This document shows, piece after piece, positions 45,401-55,418 of a stretch of 64,000 nt of DNA. The notes beneath the pieces are model-generated. The model was not told where the DNA came from and did no database searches. It saw nothing but the letters and a program-made list of their open reading frames with translations. Numbering within the stretch: the stretch's first letter is position 1; each line of letters begins with the position of its first letter. The stretch is from Clostridium carboxidivorans P7. GTDB taxonomy: Bacteria > Bacillota > Clostridia > Clostridiales > Clostridiaceae. The stretch lies in the NCBI RefSeq assembly GCF_001038625.1, contig NZ_CP011803.1:5668881-5732880 (forward strand), in the 5' to 3' direction. A program made the translations under genes and the position numbers.

Positions 45401-48400
45401 ATGACAAATTGTGTTAAAAGAATATTTGTAGAAAAAAAACCAGGATTTGATGTAGAAGCACAAAATACATTACAAGATCTAAAAGAAAGTTTAAATATTA
45501 ATGGGTTAGAAGGAATTAGATTAATTAATCGTTATGATATAGAAGGAATATCTGAAGAAGAATTTGAAAAGTCAAAGCATACTATTTTTTCGGAGAGAAC
45601 TGTTGATATAGTTTATGAAGATAAAATAGAAGTTGATGGAAGAGACAAGGTTTTTGCTGTTGAATATTTACCAGGACAATATGATCAAAGAGCTGATTCA
45701 GCGTCTCAATGTGTTCAAATACTTACTCAAAGTGAAAAACCAACTATTTTATCTGCAAAGGTATATATAGTAAGTGGTAATATATCTGATGAAGAATTTG
45801 GAAAAATAAAAAATTACTGCATAAATAACGTGGATTCAAGAGAGGCTTCTTTAGAAAAACCAGAAACTTTAGAAATGGAAGTTGCAGTTCCAGATTCTGT
45901 TGAGGTACTAGATGGTTTTATAGAAATGAATGATGAAAAAGTTAAGACTTTTGTAGAAGAAAAAGGTCTTGCAATGAGCGTTGAAGATTTAAAATTCTGT
46001 CAAAAATATTTTAAAGATACAGAAAAGAGAAATCCAACAATTACTGAAATAAAGGTTATAGACACATATTGGTCAGATCACTGCAGACATACTACTTTTA
46101 TGACAGAGCTTACTAAAGTGGACATAGAAGAAGCTCATTTAACTAAGCCTATAAAGGATGTATACAAAGACTATTTATCTGTTAGAAAAGATTTATATGG
46201 GGATAAAGATAAACCAGTTTGTCTTATGGACATAGCTGTTATAGGTATGAAAGAGCTTAGAGAAAATGGACTTTTAGATGATTTAGATCAATCAGAAGAA
46301 ATTAATGCTTGTAGTATAGTAGTAGATGCTGATATAGATGGAAAAAAAGAAAAATGGCTTGTTATGTTTAAAAATGAAACTCATAACCATCCTACAGAAA
46401 TTGAACCTTTTGGAGGAGCAGCAACTTGTCTTGGTGGTGCTATAAGAGATCCACTATCAGGTAGATCATATGTATATCAGGCTATGAGAGTTACTGGAAG
46501 TGCAGATCCAAGAACTGCAATAAAAGATACTTTAGCTGGAAAGCTTCCTCAAAAGAAAATAACAAGATCAGCAGCTCATGGATATAGTTCTTATGGAAAT
46601 CAAATAGGACTTGCTACAGGTCAGGTAGCTGAAATATATAATGAAGGCTATGTAGCCAAGAGAATGGAAATAGGAGCAGTTATTGGTGCAGCTCCAATAA
46701 AAAATGTTAGAAGAGAAGCTCCAGTGCCTTCCGACGTAGTTATCCTAGTTGGAGGAAGAACAGGAAGAGATGGCTGTGGTGGTGCTACAGGTTCTTCTAA
46801 AAAGCATACAGAAAGCTCTATTTTAACTTGTGGTTCAGAAGTCCAAAAAGGTAATGCTCCAACTGAAAGAAAAATTCAAAGATTGTTTAGAAAAGAAGAA
46901 GTAAGCACTATGATAAAAAGATGTAATGATTTTGGTGCAGGTGGAGTATCTGTTGCTATAGGAGAGCTTACAGATGGATTAAATATAAATTTAGATTTAG
47001 TTCCTAAAAAATATGAAGGACTTGATGGAACAGAACTTTCTATATCAGAATCTCAAGAACGTATGGCTGTGGTAGTTTCCAAGGAAGATGCAGATAAATT
47101 TATAAAGTATGCAGAAGATGAGAACTTAGAAGCTGTAAAAGTGGCAGATGTAACTTCAGATAAAAGATTGAAGATGTATTGGAAGGGAACACCTATAGTA
47201 GATATGAGTAGAGAATTTTTAGATACTAATGGTGTAAGACAGAAGATAGAAGTTTCTGTGAAAGCTCCTAAAGAAGATAAGAATTACTTTAATGTAGATA
47301 GAGATGTAACTAATTTAAGAGAGCAGTGGATTGATACATTAAAAGACTTAAATGTATGTAGTCAAAAAGGTTTAATAGAAAGATTTGATAGTACTATTGG
47401 TGCTGGTACAGTGCTTATGCCTTTTGGAGGAAAATATCAAGATACTCCAGCAGAAGGTATGGCAGCAAAACTTCCAGTATTAAATAAAGAAACTAAAACA
47501 GGAACAATTATGACCTTTGGATATAATCCTGAAATTTCTACATGGAGTCCATTCCACGGTGCAGTATATGCAGTAGTAGAATCTGCAGCAAAGATAGTTG
47601 CTTGTGGTGGAGATGCATCTAAGATAAGACTTACTTTCCAGGAATATTTTGAAAGACTAGGAAAAGATGCTTCAAGATGGGGTAAGCCATTTGCAGCATT
47701 AATGGGTGCTTTATATGCACAAAGACAATTAGGCATTGCAGCTATAGGTGGAAAGGACAGTATGTCAGGAAGCTTTAAGGATATGGATGTACCACCAACA
47801 CTTGTATCATTTGCAGTTAATGTAGTAAATACTGATAAAGTAATTTCATCAGAATTTAAAAAAGTAGGAAGCAATATAGTTATAATTCCTATGACTAGAG
47901 ATGAATATGATCTTCCAAACTTTGACGTATTAAAGAAAAATTTAAAAGCTGTAACTTCTATGACAGAAAAACAAGAAGTACTTTCAGCTATGACAGTTAG
48001 AAATGGTGGTATATGTGAAGTTGTAAGTAAGATGAGTTTTGGAAATAGGATAGGTGTTAAATTAAGTAATGTTACAGAAAAAGAATTATTTGCACCAATG
48101 TATGGTTCTATAGTAATAGAAGTTTCTAAAGACTTAGATTTAAATAAAGAATTAGCAGGAATTGAATATAAAGTAATTGGAGAAACAATAGAAGAACCTT
48201 CAATATATGCAGCTGATTTAAAACTAGATATAGAAGAGCTTTATAAAGCTTGGGAAGGTTCTTTAGAAAATATATTCCCAACAAAGACAAAAGAAATAAA
48301 TGCTGATATAAAGAATATAGAATTCAAAACTAAAGATATAAAAACACCAGCAATAAAGGTGGCAAAACCAAAGGTGTTTATACCAGTATTTCCAGGAACA

Positions 48401-49162
48401 AACTGTGAATATGATTCAGCTAGAGCATTTAAAAAAGCTGGTGCTGATGTAGAAGTTATGGTGCTTAAAAATTTAAGTGCAAAAGATATAGAAAAATCTA
48501 TAGATTATATGGAAAAAGCAATAAAAGATTCTCAAATAGTGATGCTTCCAGGAGGATTTAGTGCAGGTGATGAACCAGATGGTTCCGGTAAATTTATAGC
48601 AACAGTATTTAGAAATCCTAAAATAAAAGAAGCTGTTATGGAACTTTTAAATAATAGAGATGGATTGATGCTAGGTATATGCAATGGATTCCAGGCTTTG
48701 ATAAAATTAGGTTTAGTACCTTTTGGTGAAATAAGAGATATAGATGAAAGTTGTCCAACACTTACTTATAACAAAATAGGACGCCATGTATCTCATATAG
48801 TAAATACTAAAATAACATCAAATTTATCACCATGGTTTAGTAATGTTAATGTAGGAGATGTACATTCAATTGCAGTTTCACATGGTGAAGGAAGATTTGT
48901 TGCTGATGAAATAACCTTAAAGAGACTTATAGAAAATGGTCAAGTAGCAACTCAATATGTAGATTATGAAGGAAATGCTACTTATGATATAAGATTTAAT
49001 CAAAATGGTTCAGTATATGCCATAGAAGGTATAACAAGTCCTGATGGAAGAGTATTTGGTAAAATGGGTCACTCTGAAAGAAAAGGTGATAATGTATTTA
49101 AAAATATACCAGGCAGCAAGGATCAAAAACTATTTGAAGCAGGAGTACAATACTTTAAATAG
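45401..49162 (+). CDS. purL: Phosphoribosylformylglycinamidine synthase, single chain
   Basis: Fourth step of purine synthesis: FGAR to FGAM using glutamine and ATP. 1253 residues: a PurS-like N-domain, two AIRS-type halves (FKNETHNHPTEIEPFGGAATC is split here as GGAATC after the HNHPT motif; DSMSGSF and GGKDSM in the second half), and a class I glutaminase domain at the C-terminus (PVFPGTNCEYDSARAF, GICNGFQA with catalytic Cys, and a late HGEGRF). This is the large E. coli-type form, not the separate PurLQS type. No other pur gene is nearby. Confidence 0.97.
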   Translation: MTNCVKRIFVEKKPGFDVEAQNTLQDLKESLNINGLEGIRLINRYDIEGISEEEFEKSKHTIFSERTVDIVYEDKIEVDGRDKVFAVEYLPGQYDQRADSASQCVQILTQSEKPTILSAKVYIVSGNISDEEFGKIKNYCINNVDSREASLEKPETLEMEVAVPDSVEVLDGFIEMNDEKVKTFVEEKGLAMSVEDLKFCQKYFKDTEKRNPTITEIKVIDTYWSDHCRHTTFMTELTKVDIEEAHLTKPIKDVYKDYLSVRKDLYGDKDKPVCLMDIAVIGMKELRENGLLDDLDQSEEINACSIVVDADIDGKKEKWLVMFKNETHNHPTEIEPFGGAATCLGGAIRDPLSGRSYVYQAMRVTGSADPRTAIKDTLAGKLPQKKITRSAAHGYSSYGNQIGLATGQVAEIYNEGYVAKRMEIGAVIGAAPIKNVRREAPVPSDVVILVGGRTGRDGCGGATGSSKKHTESSILTCGSEVQKGNAPTERKIQRLFRKEEVSTMIKRCNDFGAGGVSVAIGELTDGLNINLDLVPKKYEGLDGTELSISESQERMAVVVSKEDADKFIKYAEDENLEAVKVADVTSDKRLKMYWKGTPIVDMSREFLDTNGVRQKIEVSVKAPKEDKNYFNVDRDVTNLREQWIDTLKDLNVCSQKGLIERFDSTIGAGTVLMPFGGKYQDTPAEGMAAKLPVLNKETKTGTIMTFGYNPEISTWSPFHGAVYAVVESAAKIVACGGDASKIRLTFQEYFERLGKDASRWGKPFAALMGALYAQRQLGIAAIGGKDSMSGSFKDMDVPPTLVSFAVNVVNTDKVISSEFKKVGSNIVIIPMTRDEYDLPNFDVLKKNLKAVTSMTEKQEVLSAMTVRNGGICEVVSKMSFGNRIGVKLSNVTEKELFAPMYGSIVIEVSKDLDLNKELAGIEYKVIGETIEEPSIYAADLKLDIEELYKAWEGSLENIFPTKTKEINADIKNIEFKTKDIKTPAIKVAKPKVFIPVFPGTNCEYDSARAFKKAGADVEVMVLKNLSAKDIEKSIDYMEKAIKDSQIVMLPGGFSAGDEPDGSGKFIATVFRNPKIKEAVMELLNNRDGLMLGICNGFQALIKLGLVPFGEIRDIDESCPTLTYNKIGRHVSHIVNTKITSNLSPWFSNVNVGDVHSIAVSHGEGRFVADEITLKRLIENGQVATQYVDYEGNATYDIRFNQNGSVYAIEGITSPDGRVFGKMGHSERKGDNVFKNIPGSKDQKLFEAGVQYFK

Positions 49163-49210
49163 TCCACAATGAATAGCTAAGAATTAATATTTAATAATAT
49201 GTTTTTGTGA

Positions 49211-49253
49211 AAATAAACACCTGGAATTACGATTCTGGGTGTTTATTTTTTTT
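49211..49253 (+). terminator. Terminator after purL
   Basis: AAATAAACACC pairs with GGTGTTTATTT (49211-49221, 49238-49248), then a T run. Confidence 0.92.
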
Positions 49254-49318
49254 GAATTATGAAACTTTATTTTTATTTGCTATAATGTAAATAAAGTTTT
49301 ATTGTGGAGGTAAAGATT

Positions 49319-50308
49319 ATGCTTATTTTATCTAAAGATGACATAAAAAAAGTGTTTACTATGAAGGAGGCTGTAGCCGCTGTTAAGGAAGCCTTCTCAA
49401 TTTATTCTCAGGGAAAGAGTGTGGTTCCTCTCAGGGTAAATATTGATGTGAAAAAGCATGAAGGTCAGAGTTTATTTATGCCAGGATATGTAGAAGATTT
49501 AGATAGTATTGGAATAAAAATAGTTTCTGTTTTTCCTAAAAATATTGAAAAGGGTAAACCTTCTGTTCCTGCACAAATGCTGCTCTTAGATGGTACTACA
49601 GGTGAAGTATGCTGCATAATGGATGGAACATATTTAACTCAGCTTAGAACAGGGGCAGCATCAGGAGCAGCATCAGATGTATTAGCTATAGAAAATGCTA
49701 AGGTAGCTGCATTATTTGGAGCTGGAGGCCAGGCTATTTGTCAATTAGAAGCTATACTTGCAGTTAGAAAAATTGAAAAGGTTAAAGTTTATTCTAGAAA
49801 TGCACGTAAGCTTGCAGAGTTTGTAGAAAAAGCCAATCTTGAATTAAAAAATTATGGAGCTCTTATAGTAAGTGCTGAAAGTCCAGAAGAAGCAGTTAAG
49901 GATGCAGATATAATTACTGTAGTTACTACAGCAAAAAAGCCGGTATTCCCAGGTAATTTAGTTAAAAAAGGTGCACATATAAATGGCGTAGGTTCCTATA
50001 CAAGAGATATGCAAGAATTAGATGAATACATAGTAAAAGAAGCAGATAAGGTTTTTGTAGATTCAAAAGAATCTGTTTTAGCTGAAGCAGGAGATTTTAT
50101 AAAACCTATGGAAAAAGGGATAATAGATGCAAGTAAAATAGATGGGGAGTTAGGAGAAGCTATATTCGGAAAAATGAAAGGTAGAGAAAATGATGAAGAA
50201 ATAACTTTATTTAAGACAGTAGGAATAGCAGTTCAAGATGTAGTCACAGCATATAAAATATATAAAAAAGCATTGGAAGAAGGAGTAGGAAGAGTAGTGG
50301 AAGTGTAG
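49319..50308 (+). CDS. Ornithine cyclodeaminase / alanine dehydrogenase family protein
   Basis: 329 residues with the mu-crystallin/OCD fold: N-terminal SVPAQMLLLDGTTGE and the Rossmann GAGGQA (ALFGAGGQAICQLEA). The family includes ornithine cyclodeaminase, L-alanine dehydrogenase and imine reductases, and sequence does not decide. Start ATG 49319 with GGAGGT upstream; GTG 49304 lies before that site. TATAAT at 49281-49286 is a likely -10. Confidence 0.85.
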   Translation: MLILSKDDIKKVFTMKEAVAAVKEAFSIYSQGKSVVPLRVNIDVKKHEGQSLFMPGYVEDLDSIGIKIVSVFPKNIEKGKPSVPAQMLLLDGTTGEVCCIMDGTYLTQLRTGAASGAASDVLAIENAKVAALFGAGGQAICQLEAILAVRKIEKVKVYSRNARKLAEFVEKANLELKNYGALIVSAESPEEAVKDADIITVVTTAKKPVFPGNLVKKGAHINGVGSYTRDMQELDEYIVKEADKVFVDSKESVLAEAGDFIKPMEKGIIDASKIDGELGEAIFGKMKGRENDEEITLFKTVGIAVQDVVTAYKIYKKALEEGVGRVVEV

Positions 50309-50340
50309 AAATGTATATTTATTTTAATATAAGTCAATAA

Positions 50341-50424
50341 TATATGAGTAAACTTTTTTTACTCATATAATGTTTAATATAATACGCTTGAACTAGTATT
50401 TTAAATGATACTAGTTCTTTTTTT
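50341..50424 (+). terminator. Two hairpins after the OCD-family gene
   Basis: First, TATATGAGTA with TACTCATATA across a T-rich loop (50341-50370), no T tail. Second, GAACTAGTAT with ATACTAGTTC (50390-50399, 50408-50417) followed by seven T, a good terminator. Confidence 0.85.
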
Positions 50425-50573
50425 ATAATTAGGTGGTTTTAATTTATAGGCGAAAGGTAAAAGTAAAAAGGCTTTGTTCTAAAATCTACAAGAAACTAAT
50501 ATAAATACTACAAAGATATTTCCTAAGAAATATATAATTTGTATTTGTTATTACTTTTTATGGAGGTTATAGA

Positions 50574-52496
50574 ATGAATTTTAAAGAATTAATAGAGAAT
50601 GATAGAGAAAAAAGGATAAAGGAGGATTTTCAAGGGACTTTTCTTGATTATCTTGAAATTTTAAAGAAAAACCCAGATGCAGCTAAACTTGCTCATAAAA
50701 GAATATACAAGATCATAAACAAACTTGGTGTAGAAGTTTTGAAACCAGAGGAAAACTTAAGAATAAGAAAAATATATGGTAATGAAACTATTAAAAGTTA
50801 TGGCTTTTTTAAAAATGAGTTTTTCGGTATAGATAAAACTTTGATGAAAATAGCTAGTTATTTTTATTCAGCAGCTATGGAAGGTGAAGAATCAAGGCAA
50901 GTACTTTATTTAGTTGGTCCAGTAGGATCAGGAAAGTCTTCTATAGTAGATGCATTTAAAAAAGCTATAGAAGCAAGTGAACCTATATATGCATTGAAAG
51001 GATGTCCTATGAGAGAAGAACCTCTTCATCTTATCCCTAAGCATTTAAGGAAAGATTTTGAAGAGATGCTAGGTGTCAAAATAGAAGGAGATTTATGTCC
51101 AGTATGCAGATATAGATTAAAAGAAGAATTTAAAGGTGAATATGAAAAGTTTCCGGTAATTAAAACAGGATTTTCTATAAGATCTAGAAAAGGAGTAGGG
51201 GTAGTACCTCCTGTAGACCCTAATAATCAAGATACATCCGTATTAATAGGATCTGTAGATATATCTAAAATGGATCTATATCCAGAAGATGATCCTCGTA
51301 TATTTTCATTAAATGGAGCTTTTGATGTAGGTAATAGAGGAATGGTTGAATTTATAGAGGTATTTAAAAATGATGTAGAGTATTTGCATACTATAATAAC
51401 AGCGACTCAAGAAAAATCAATACCATCTCCAGGAAAAGGATCTATGATATATTTTGATGGAGTAATTATTGCACATTCTAATGAAGCAGAATGGAATAAA
51501 TTTAAATCAGATCATACTAATGAAGCTATATTAGATAGAATTGTAAAGGTTGAAGTTCCATATTGTTTGGAGTTAAATGAAGAAACTAAAATATATGAAA
51601 AGATATTAAAGAAAAGTAATTTTAAAGCACATATAGCACCTCATACTATTGAAATGGCAGCTATGTTTGCAATACTTACAAGGATTATGCCATCTAATAA
51701 AGTAGATACCCTTACAAAATTAAAAATATATAATGGTGAAGAAATAGTTGAAAAAGGTACTACTAAGAAAATAGATATTACTGAGCTTAGAGAAGAAGCA
51801 GGGCTTGGAGAAGGTATGAATGGAATATCCACACGATTTATAATTAAAGCTATAGATAATGCACTTTCTGATTCTGAATATGATTGTATAAATCCTCTAA
51901 GTGTTATGGAAAATATAATAAAGTCAGTAAAGGATTTAGATACAGCTGATGATGTAAAGAGAAAATATTTAGCATTTGTTCAAGATACTATGAGAAAAGA
52001 ATATAATAAGATCCTTGAAAAGGAAATAACTAAGGCATTTATTCAAAGTTTTAGGGAACAGGCAGAAAGTTTGTTTAATAATTATTTGGATCATGCAGAA
52101 GCTTATGTAAATAAAACTAAGATAAAGGATAAATCCACAGGAGAACAATTAGAAGCTGATGAAAGATTTATGAGATCCATTGAAGAACAAATAGGAATAT
52201 CAGAAGGTTCAGCTAAAGGATTTAGGTCTGATGTAACTTCATATATGTTCTATATGGTAAGAAAAGGAGAAAAGATAGATTATACTTCATATGAACCTTT
52301 AAAGGAAGCTATAGAAAAGAAGATAACTTCTTCCGTAAGAGAGATGTCACGTATTATCACTAAGTCAAAGGTTAGAGATAAGGAACAAGACAAAAAATAT
52401 AATTCAATGGTAGAAGAAATGAAGAAGAATGGATATTGTGATCACTGCTGTAATGTAATACTTAAATATGCCGCTAATAATCTATGGAAGGATTGA
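50574..52496 (+). CDS. prkA: PrkA family serine protein kinase / AAA+ protein
   Basis: 640 residues. AAA+ domain with Walker A GPVGSGKSS (near residue 118) and the C-terminal PrkA domain. In Bacillus PrkA is a sigma-E-controlled protein with kinase or protease activity needed for sporulation; E. coli YeaG is the homologue. A CPVCRYRL and a C-terminal CDHCC cysteine pattern are seen. GGAGG upstream. First of prkA-yhbH-spoVR. Confidence 0.95.
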   Translation: MNFKELIENDREKRIKEDFQGTFLDYLEILKKNPDAAKLAHKRIYKIINKLGVEVLKPEENLRIRKIYGNETIKSYGFFKNEFFGIDKTLMKIASYFYSAAMEGEESRQVLYLVGPVGSGKSSIVDAFKKAIEASEPIYALKGCPMREEPLHLIPKHLRKDFEEMLGVKIEGDLCPVCRYRLKEEFKGEYEKFPVIKTGFSIRSRKGVGVVPPVDPNNQDTSVLIGSVDISKMDLYPEDDPRIFSLNGAFDVGNRGMVEFIEVFKNDVEYLHTIITATQEKSIPSPGKGSMIYFDGVIIAHSNEAEWNKFKSDHTNEAILDRIVKVEVPYCLELNEETKIYEKILKKSNFKAHIAPHTIEMAAMFAILTRIMPSNKVDTLTKLKIYNGEEIVEKGTTKKIDITELREEAGLGEGMNGISTRFIIKAIDNALSDSEYDCINPLSVMENIIKSVKDLDTADDVKRKYLAFVQDTMRKEYNKILEKEITKAFIQSFREQAESLFNNYLDHAEAYVNKTKIKDKSTGEQLEADERFMRSIEEQIGISEGSAKGFRSDVTSYMFYMVRKGEKIDYTSYEPLKEAIEKKITSSVREMSRIITKSKVRDKEQDKKYNSMVEEMKKNGYCDHCCNVILKYAANNLWKD

Positions 52497-52503
52497 TGAT
52501 GAT

Positions 52504-53718
52504 ATGGGCATATTTAGAGAGTTTAATCCTATAGGACATGATAGGGTTGCTGAAGATAAAAGAAGGCACAGGGAATTAGTAGAAGATTCTATTAAAAAAA
52601 ATTTGGTAGACATATTATCGGAAGAAAGTATTATTGGTCAAACAAAGAATAAAAAGATAAAAATACCTATTAAAGGACTTAAAGAGTATCAATTTATATA
52701 TGGAAAAAATGCACCTGGTGTTGGCAGTGGAGATGGTACTGAAAGAAGAGGAGACGTCATAGGTAAAGAAGGAGATGCAAAAGGTTCTGGAAATAAGGGT
52801 GCTGGTAACAGTGAAGGTGAAGATATATATGAAACTGAAATAACTATTGAAGAAATAATGGAGTATGTTTTTCAGGATTTAAACTTACCTAATTTAAATA
52901 AAAAAAGATTTTCTGAAATTCTGTCAGAAGGTTCAAGAAAAAAATGTGGTTATCAAAAAAGTGGTATTCCTCCAAGGCTTGCAAAGAAAAGAACTGTTAT
53001 TGAAAAGCTTAAAAGAAAACAAGGTATGAAAAGAGCTTTAGAAGAAAGAAGTAAAAGTAATGACATAAAGGAAGCAGCTGAATTCACCCTAGAAAATGGT
53101 GAGATGATAGGAAGGTTCCCATTCAAAGAGGATGATTTGAGATATTATAAAGTAAAACCTACTAAGAAAAAAGAATATAATGCAGTAGTTATGTGCATTA
53201 TGGATACATCTGCTTCTATGGATCAAAACAAAAAGTATCTAGCAAGATCCTTTTTCTTTATGCTATATCAGTTTGTTAAAATGAAATATTCAAGTGTAGA
53301 AGTAGTTTTTATAGCACATTCTACATCTGCTAAAGTAGTTACTGAAGAAGAGTTTTTCCATAAGGTAGAATCTGGAGGCACGTATATATCTAGTGGTTAT
53401 AATAAAGCATTAGAAATTATATTGGAAAAATATAATCCTGAACTTTGGAATATATATTCATTCCACGTAAGTGATGGAGATAACTGGAGTGAAGATAATG
53501 ATAGAGCTGTAAAGGCTGTAAATGAATTATGTGATGTATGCAATTTATTTGGATATGCAGAAATTATGGCCTATGGGTATACTAGTGCTATTAAAAAGAG
53601 ATATACTGCAGAAATTAATAGAGATAATTTTGTATCTGTAGCTATGAAAAAGAAAGAAGATATGTGGGATGCACTTAAGGAAATGCTTAGTGCAGATATA
53701 AAAAATGATTATGAATAA
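52504..53718 (+). CDS. yhbH: YhbH/YeaH family sporulation protein (DUF444)
   Basis: 404 residues with a von Willebrand A-like domain at the C-terminus (VMCIMDTSASMDQ with the MIDAS DTSAS motif). Gly/Asp-rich linker at about 75-110. Forms the conserved trio with PrkA and SpoVR (yeaG-yeaH-ycgB in E. coli). Start ATG 52504, 12 bases after GGAAGGA in the end of prkA; the longer frame from 52468 lies inside prkA. Confidence 0.93.
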   Translation: MGIFREFNPIGHDRVAEDKRRHRELVEDSIKKNLVDILSEESIIGQTKNKKIKIPIKGLKEYQFIYGKNAPGVGSGDGTERRGDVIGKEGDAKGSGNKGAGNSEGEDIYETEITIEEIMEYVFQDLNLPNLNKKRFSEILSEGSRKKCGYQKSGIPPRLAKKRTVIEKLKRKQGMKRALEERSKSNDIKEAAEFTLENGEMIGRFPFKEDDLRYYKVKPTKKKEYNAVVMCIMDTSASMDQNKKYLARSFFFMLYQFVKMKYSSVEVVFIAHSTSAKVVTEEEFFHKVESGGTYISSGYNKALEIILEKYNPELWNIYSFHVSDGDNWSEDNDRAVKAVNELCDVCNLFGYAEIMAYGYTSAIKKRYTAEINRDNFVSVAMKKKEDMWDALKEMLSADIKNDYE

Positions 53719-53730
53719 GGAGGTGAAATT

Positions 53731-55098
53731 TTGGAGTACACTGTTACAGAATTGGAAAAGTGGGATGAGATTATAGAAGAAAAGGTTAAAGAGTTAGGAC
53801 TTGATTATTATCCTCAAGAGTTTGAAATCATAAACTATAATGATATGCTTGCATATGAGGTATATGTAGGGATGCCATCTATGTATCCTCATTGGAGTTT
53901 TGGAAAAGCTTATGAAAGATTAAGAACTTTATATAATTATAATCTTACAGGGCTTCCATATGAAATGGTAATAAACTCTAATCCATGTATTGCTTATTTA
54001 ATGAAGGATAATACGCTATTACTTCAGATACTGACAATAGCCCATGTATATGGACATAACGACTTTTTTAAGAATAACAGATTATTTAAAGAATCTACTA
54101 GTGCGGAATATACAGTAGAGATGTTTAAAAATCATGCAGATATAATTAGAGCTTATATAAATGATCCAAGTATAGGATATGTAGAGGTTGAAGAGATGCT
54201 AAATGCAGCTCATGCTTTAAAATTTCAAACTAATAGAGCCTCAGGAGTAAGATATTTAGATGATGAAGAAATAAGAAAAAGAAAAATAGAAGATTATAAG
54301 AATATGGAAAACAATAATAGTATTATAGTACCTAGAGAGAAGCCAGAGGCTCCTGATATAGAAAAAATACCTCAGGAACCTACAGAGGATATATTAGGCT
54401 TTATATCAAAATATGGAGACCTTGTGGAATGGCAGAGAAACATTATAGAAATAGTGAGAGATGAAACTAAATATTTTATACCTCAAATAGAAACAAAAAT
54501 TATGAATGAAGGATGGGCTAGTTTTTGGCACTATAATATTTTGAAGAAGCTTGATCTTCCCCAAAACCTATATATGGAGTTTGTAAAAAGGCATAATGAT
54601 GTGGTAGTTCCTCTTCAAGGAAGCATAAATCCTTATTTTTTAGGATTTCAAATTTACAATGATTTAGTAGAAAAGTATGGGATTGAGAAAATATTTGAAG
54701 TGAGATTTGTTGAAAGAGATGAATCCTTTATAAGAAGATACTTAACTAAAGAACTTTGTATAAGGTTAAATCTATTTCAGTATGTCAATAAGGATAAAAA
54801 ATATATTATTGATGAGATATCAGATGAAAATGGATGGAGAAAAATAAGAAATGCTTTAAGCAATTCTTGTGGAATGGGTTCAATTCCTTATATAAGAGTT
54901 ACAAATATGTCAAAGTTAGATAAAACATTAACATTAGAACATGTCTTTGATGGAAGAGAACTTCAACTTAAGTATGCAATAGAAACAATTAAGTATATCG
55001 TGGATTTGTGGAAACACAAAGTAATATTAAATACTAATATAGATGGAAAAAAAGTTAGAATTGTTTGTGATGAGAATAAAAAGATAATTTATGAATAA
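53731..55098 (+). CDS. spoVR: SpoVR family protein
   Basis: 455 residues with the family hallmarks HWSFGKAYERL near residue 51, LLQILTIAHVYGHNDFFKNN and MNEGWASFWHYNIL. SpoVR is involved in spore cortex formation in Bacillus; its action is unknown. TTG start with AAGGAGGTG at 53718-53726, 12 bases after yhbH. The stop is followed by repeat R2. Confidence 0.94.
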   Translation: MEYTVTELEKWDEIIEEKVKELGLDYYPQEFEIINYNDMLAYEVYVGMPSMYPHWSFGKAYERLRTLYNYNLTGLPYEMVINSNPCIAYLMKDNTLLLQILTIAHVYGHNDFFKNNRLFKESTSAEYTVEMFKNHADIIRAYINDPSIGYVEVEEMLNAAHALKFQTNRASGVRYLDDEEIRKRKIEDYKNMENNNSIIVPREKPEAPDIEKIPQEPTEDILGFISKYGDLVEWQRNIIEIVRDETKYFIPQIETKIMNEGWASFWHYNILKKLDLPQNLYMEFVKRHNDVVVPLQGSINPYFLGFQIYNDLVEKYGIEKIFEVRFVERDESFIRRYLTKELCIRLNLFQYVNKDKKYIIDEISDENGWRKIRNALSNSCGMGSIPYIRVTNMSKLDKTLTLEHVFDGRELQLKYAIETIKYIVDLWKHKVILNTNIDGKKVRIVCDENKKIIYE

Positions 55099-55115
55099 AA
55101 CTTTATAAAATAAGC

Positions 55116-55418
55116 AAATTGCGAAGCAACTTTTTTAGAGGACAGAGGACAAAGTCAGAGGACATTTGACAGAGGACAGAGGACAATGAAGGTGAGTTTT
55201 CTTCCTTACGTCAGAAAACTAATTTATTTTAAAGCTTGTTTTGCTAATGCAAAACAAGCTTTGAATTTATATAAGTCAGCAATGTTTCACTTTAGTGAAA
55301 CGAGCCCTTAAAAATTTAATTAAAGATTTTTCGTAGCAAAGCGGAGAAAAATCATCCTTCACTGTCCTCTGTCAATTGTCCTCTGTCCTCTCAAAAAATA
55401 TTGCTTCGCAATATTTTT
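55116..55418. repeat. Repeat element R2, multi-hairpin
   Basis: Core 55137-55391 (255 bp), the reverse-oriented sister of R1. Left end has five AGAGGAC heptamers against three in R1; right end has GTCCTCT copies. Hairpins at 55231-55262 and 55284-55301 match R1 hairpins with compensatory stem changes. Border hairpins lie at 55117-55132 and 55393-55415; the latter abuts the argC stop codon. Between convergent spoVR and argC, so likely a terminator for both. Confidence 0.85.

Noticed and set aside
47437..47874. Minus-strand frame inside purL
   Set aside because: Antisense shadow; the + strand protein is fully conserved across it.
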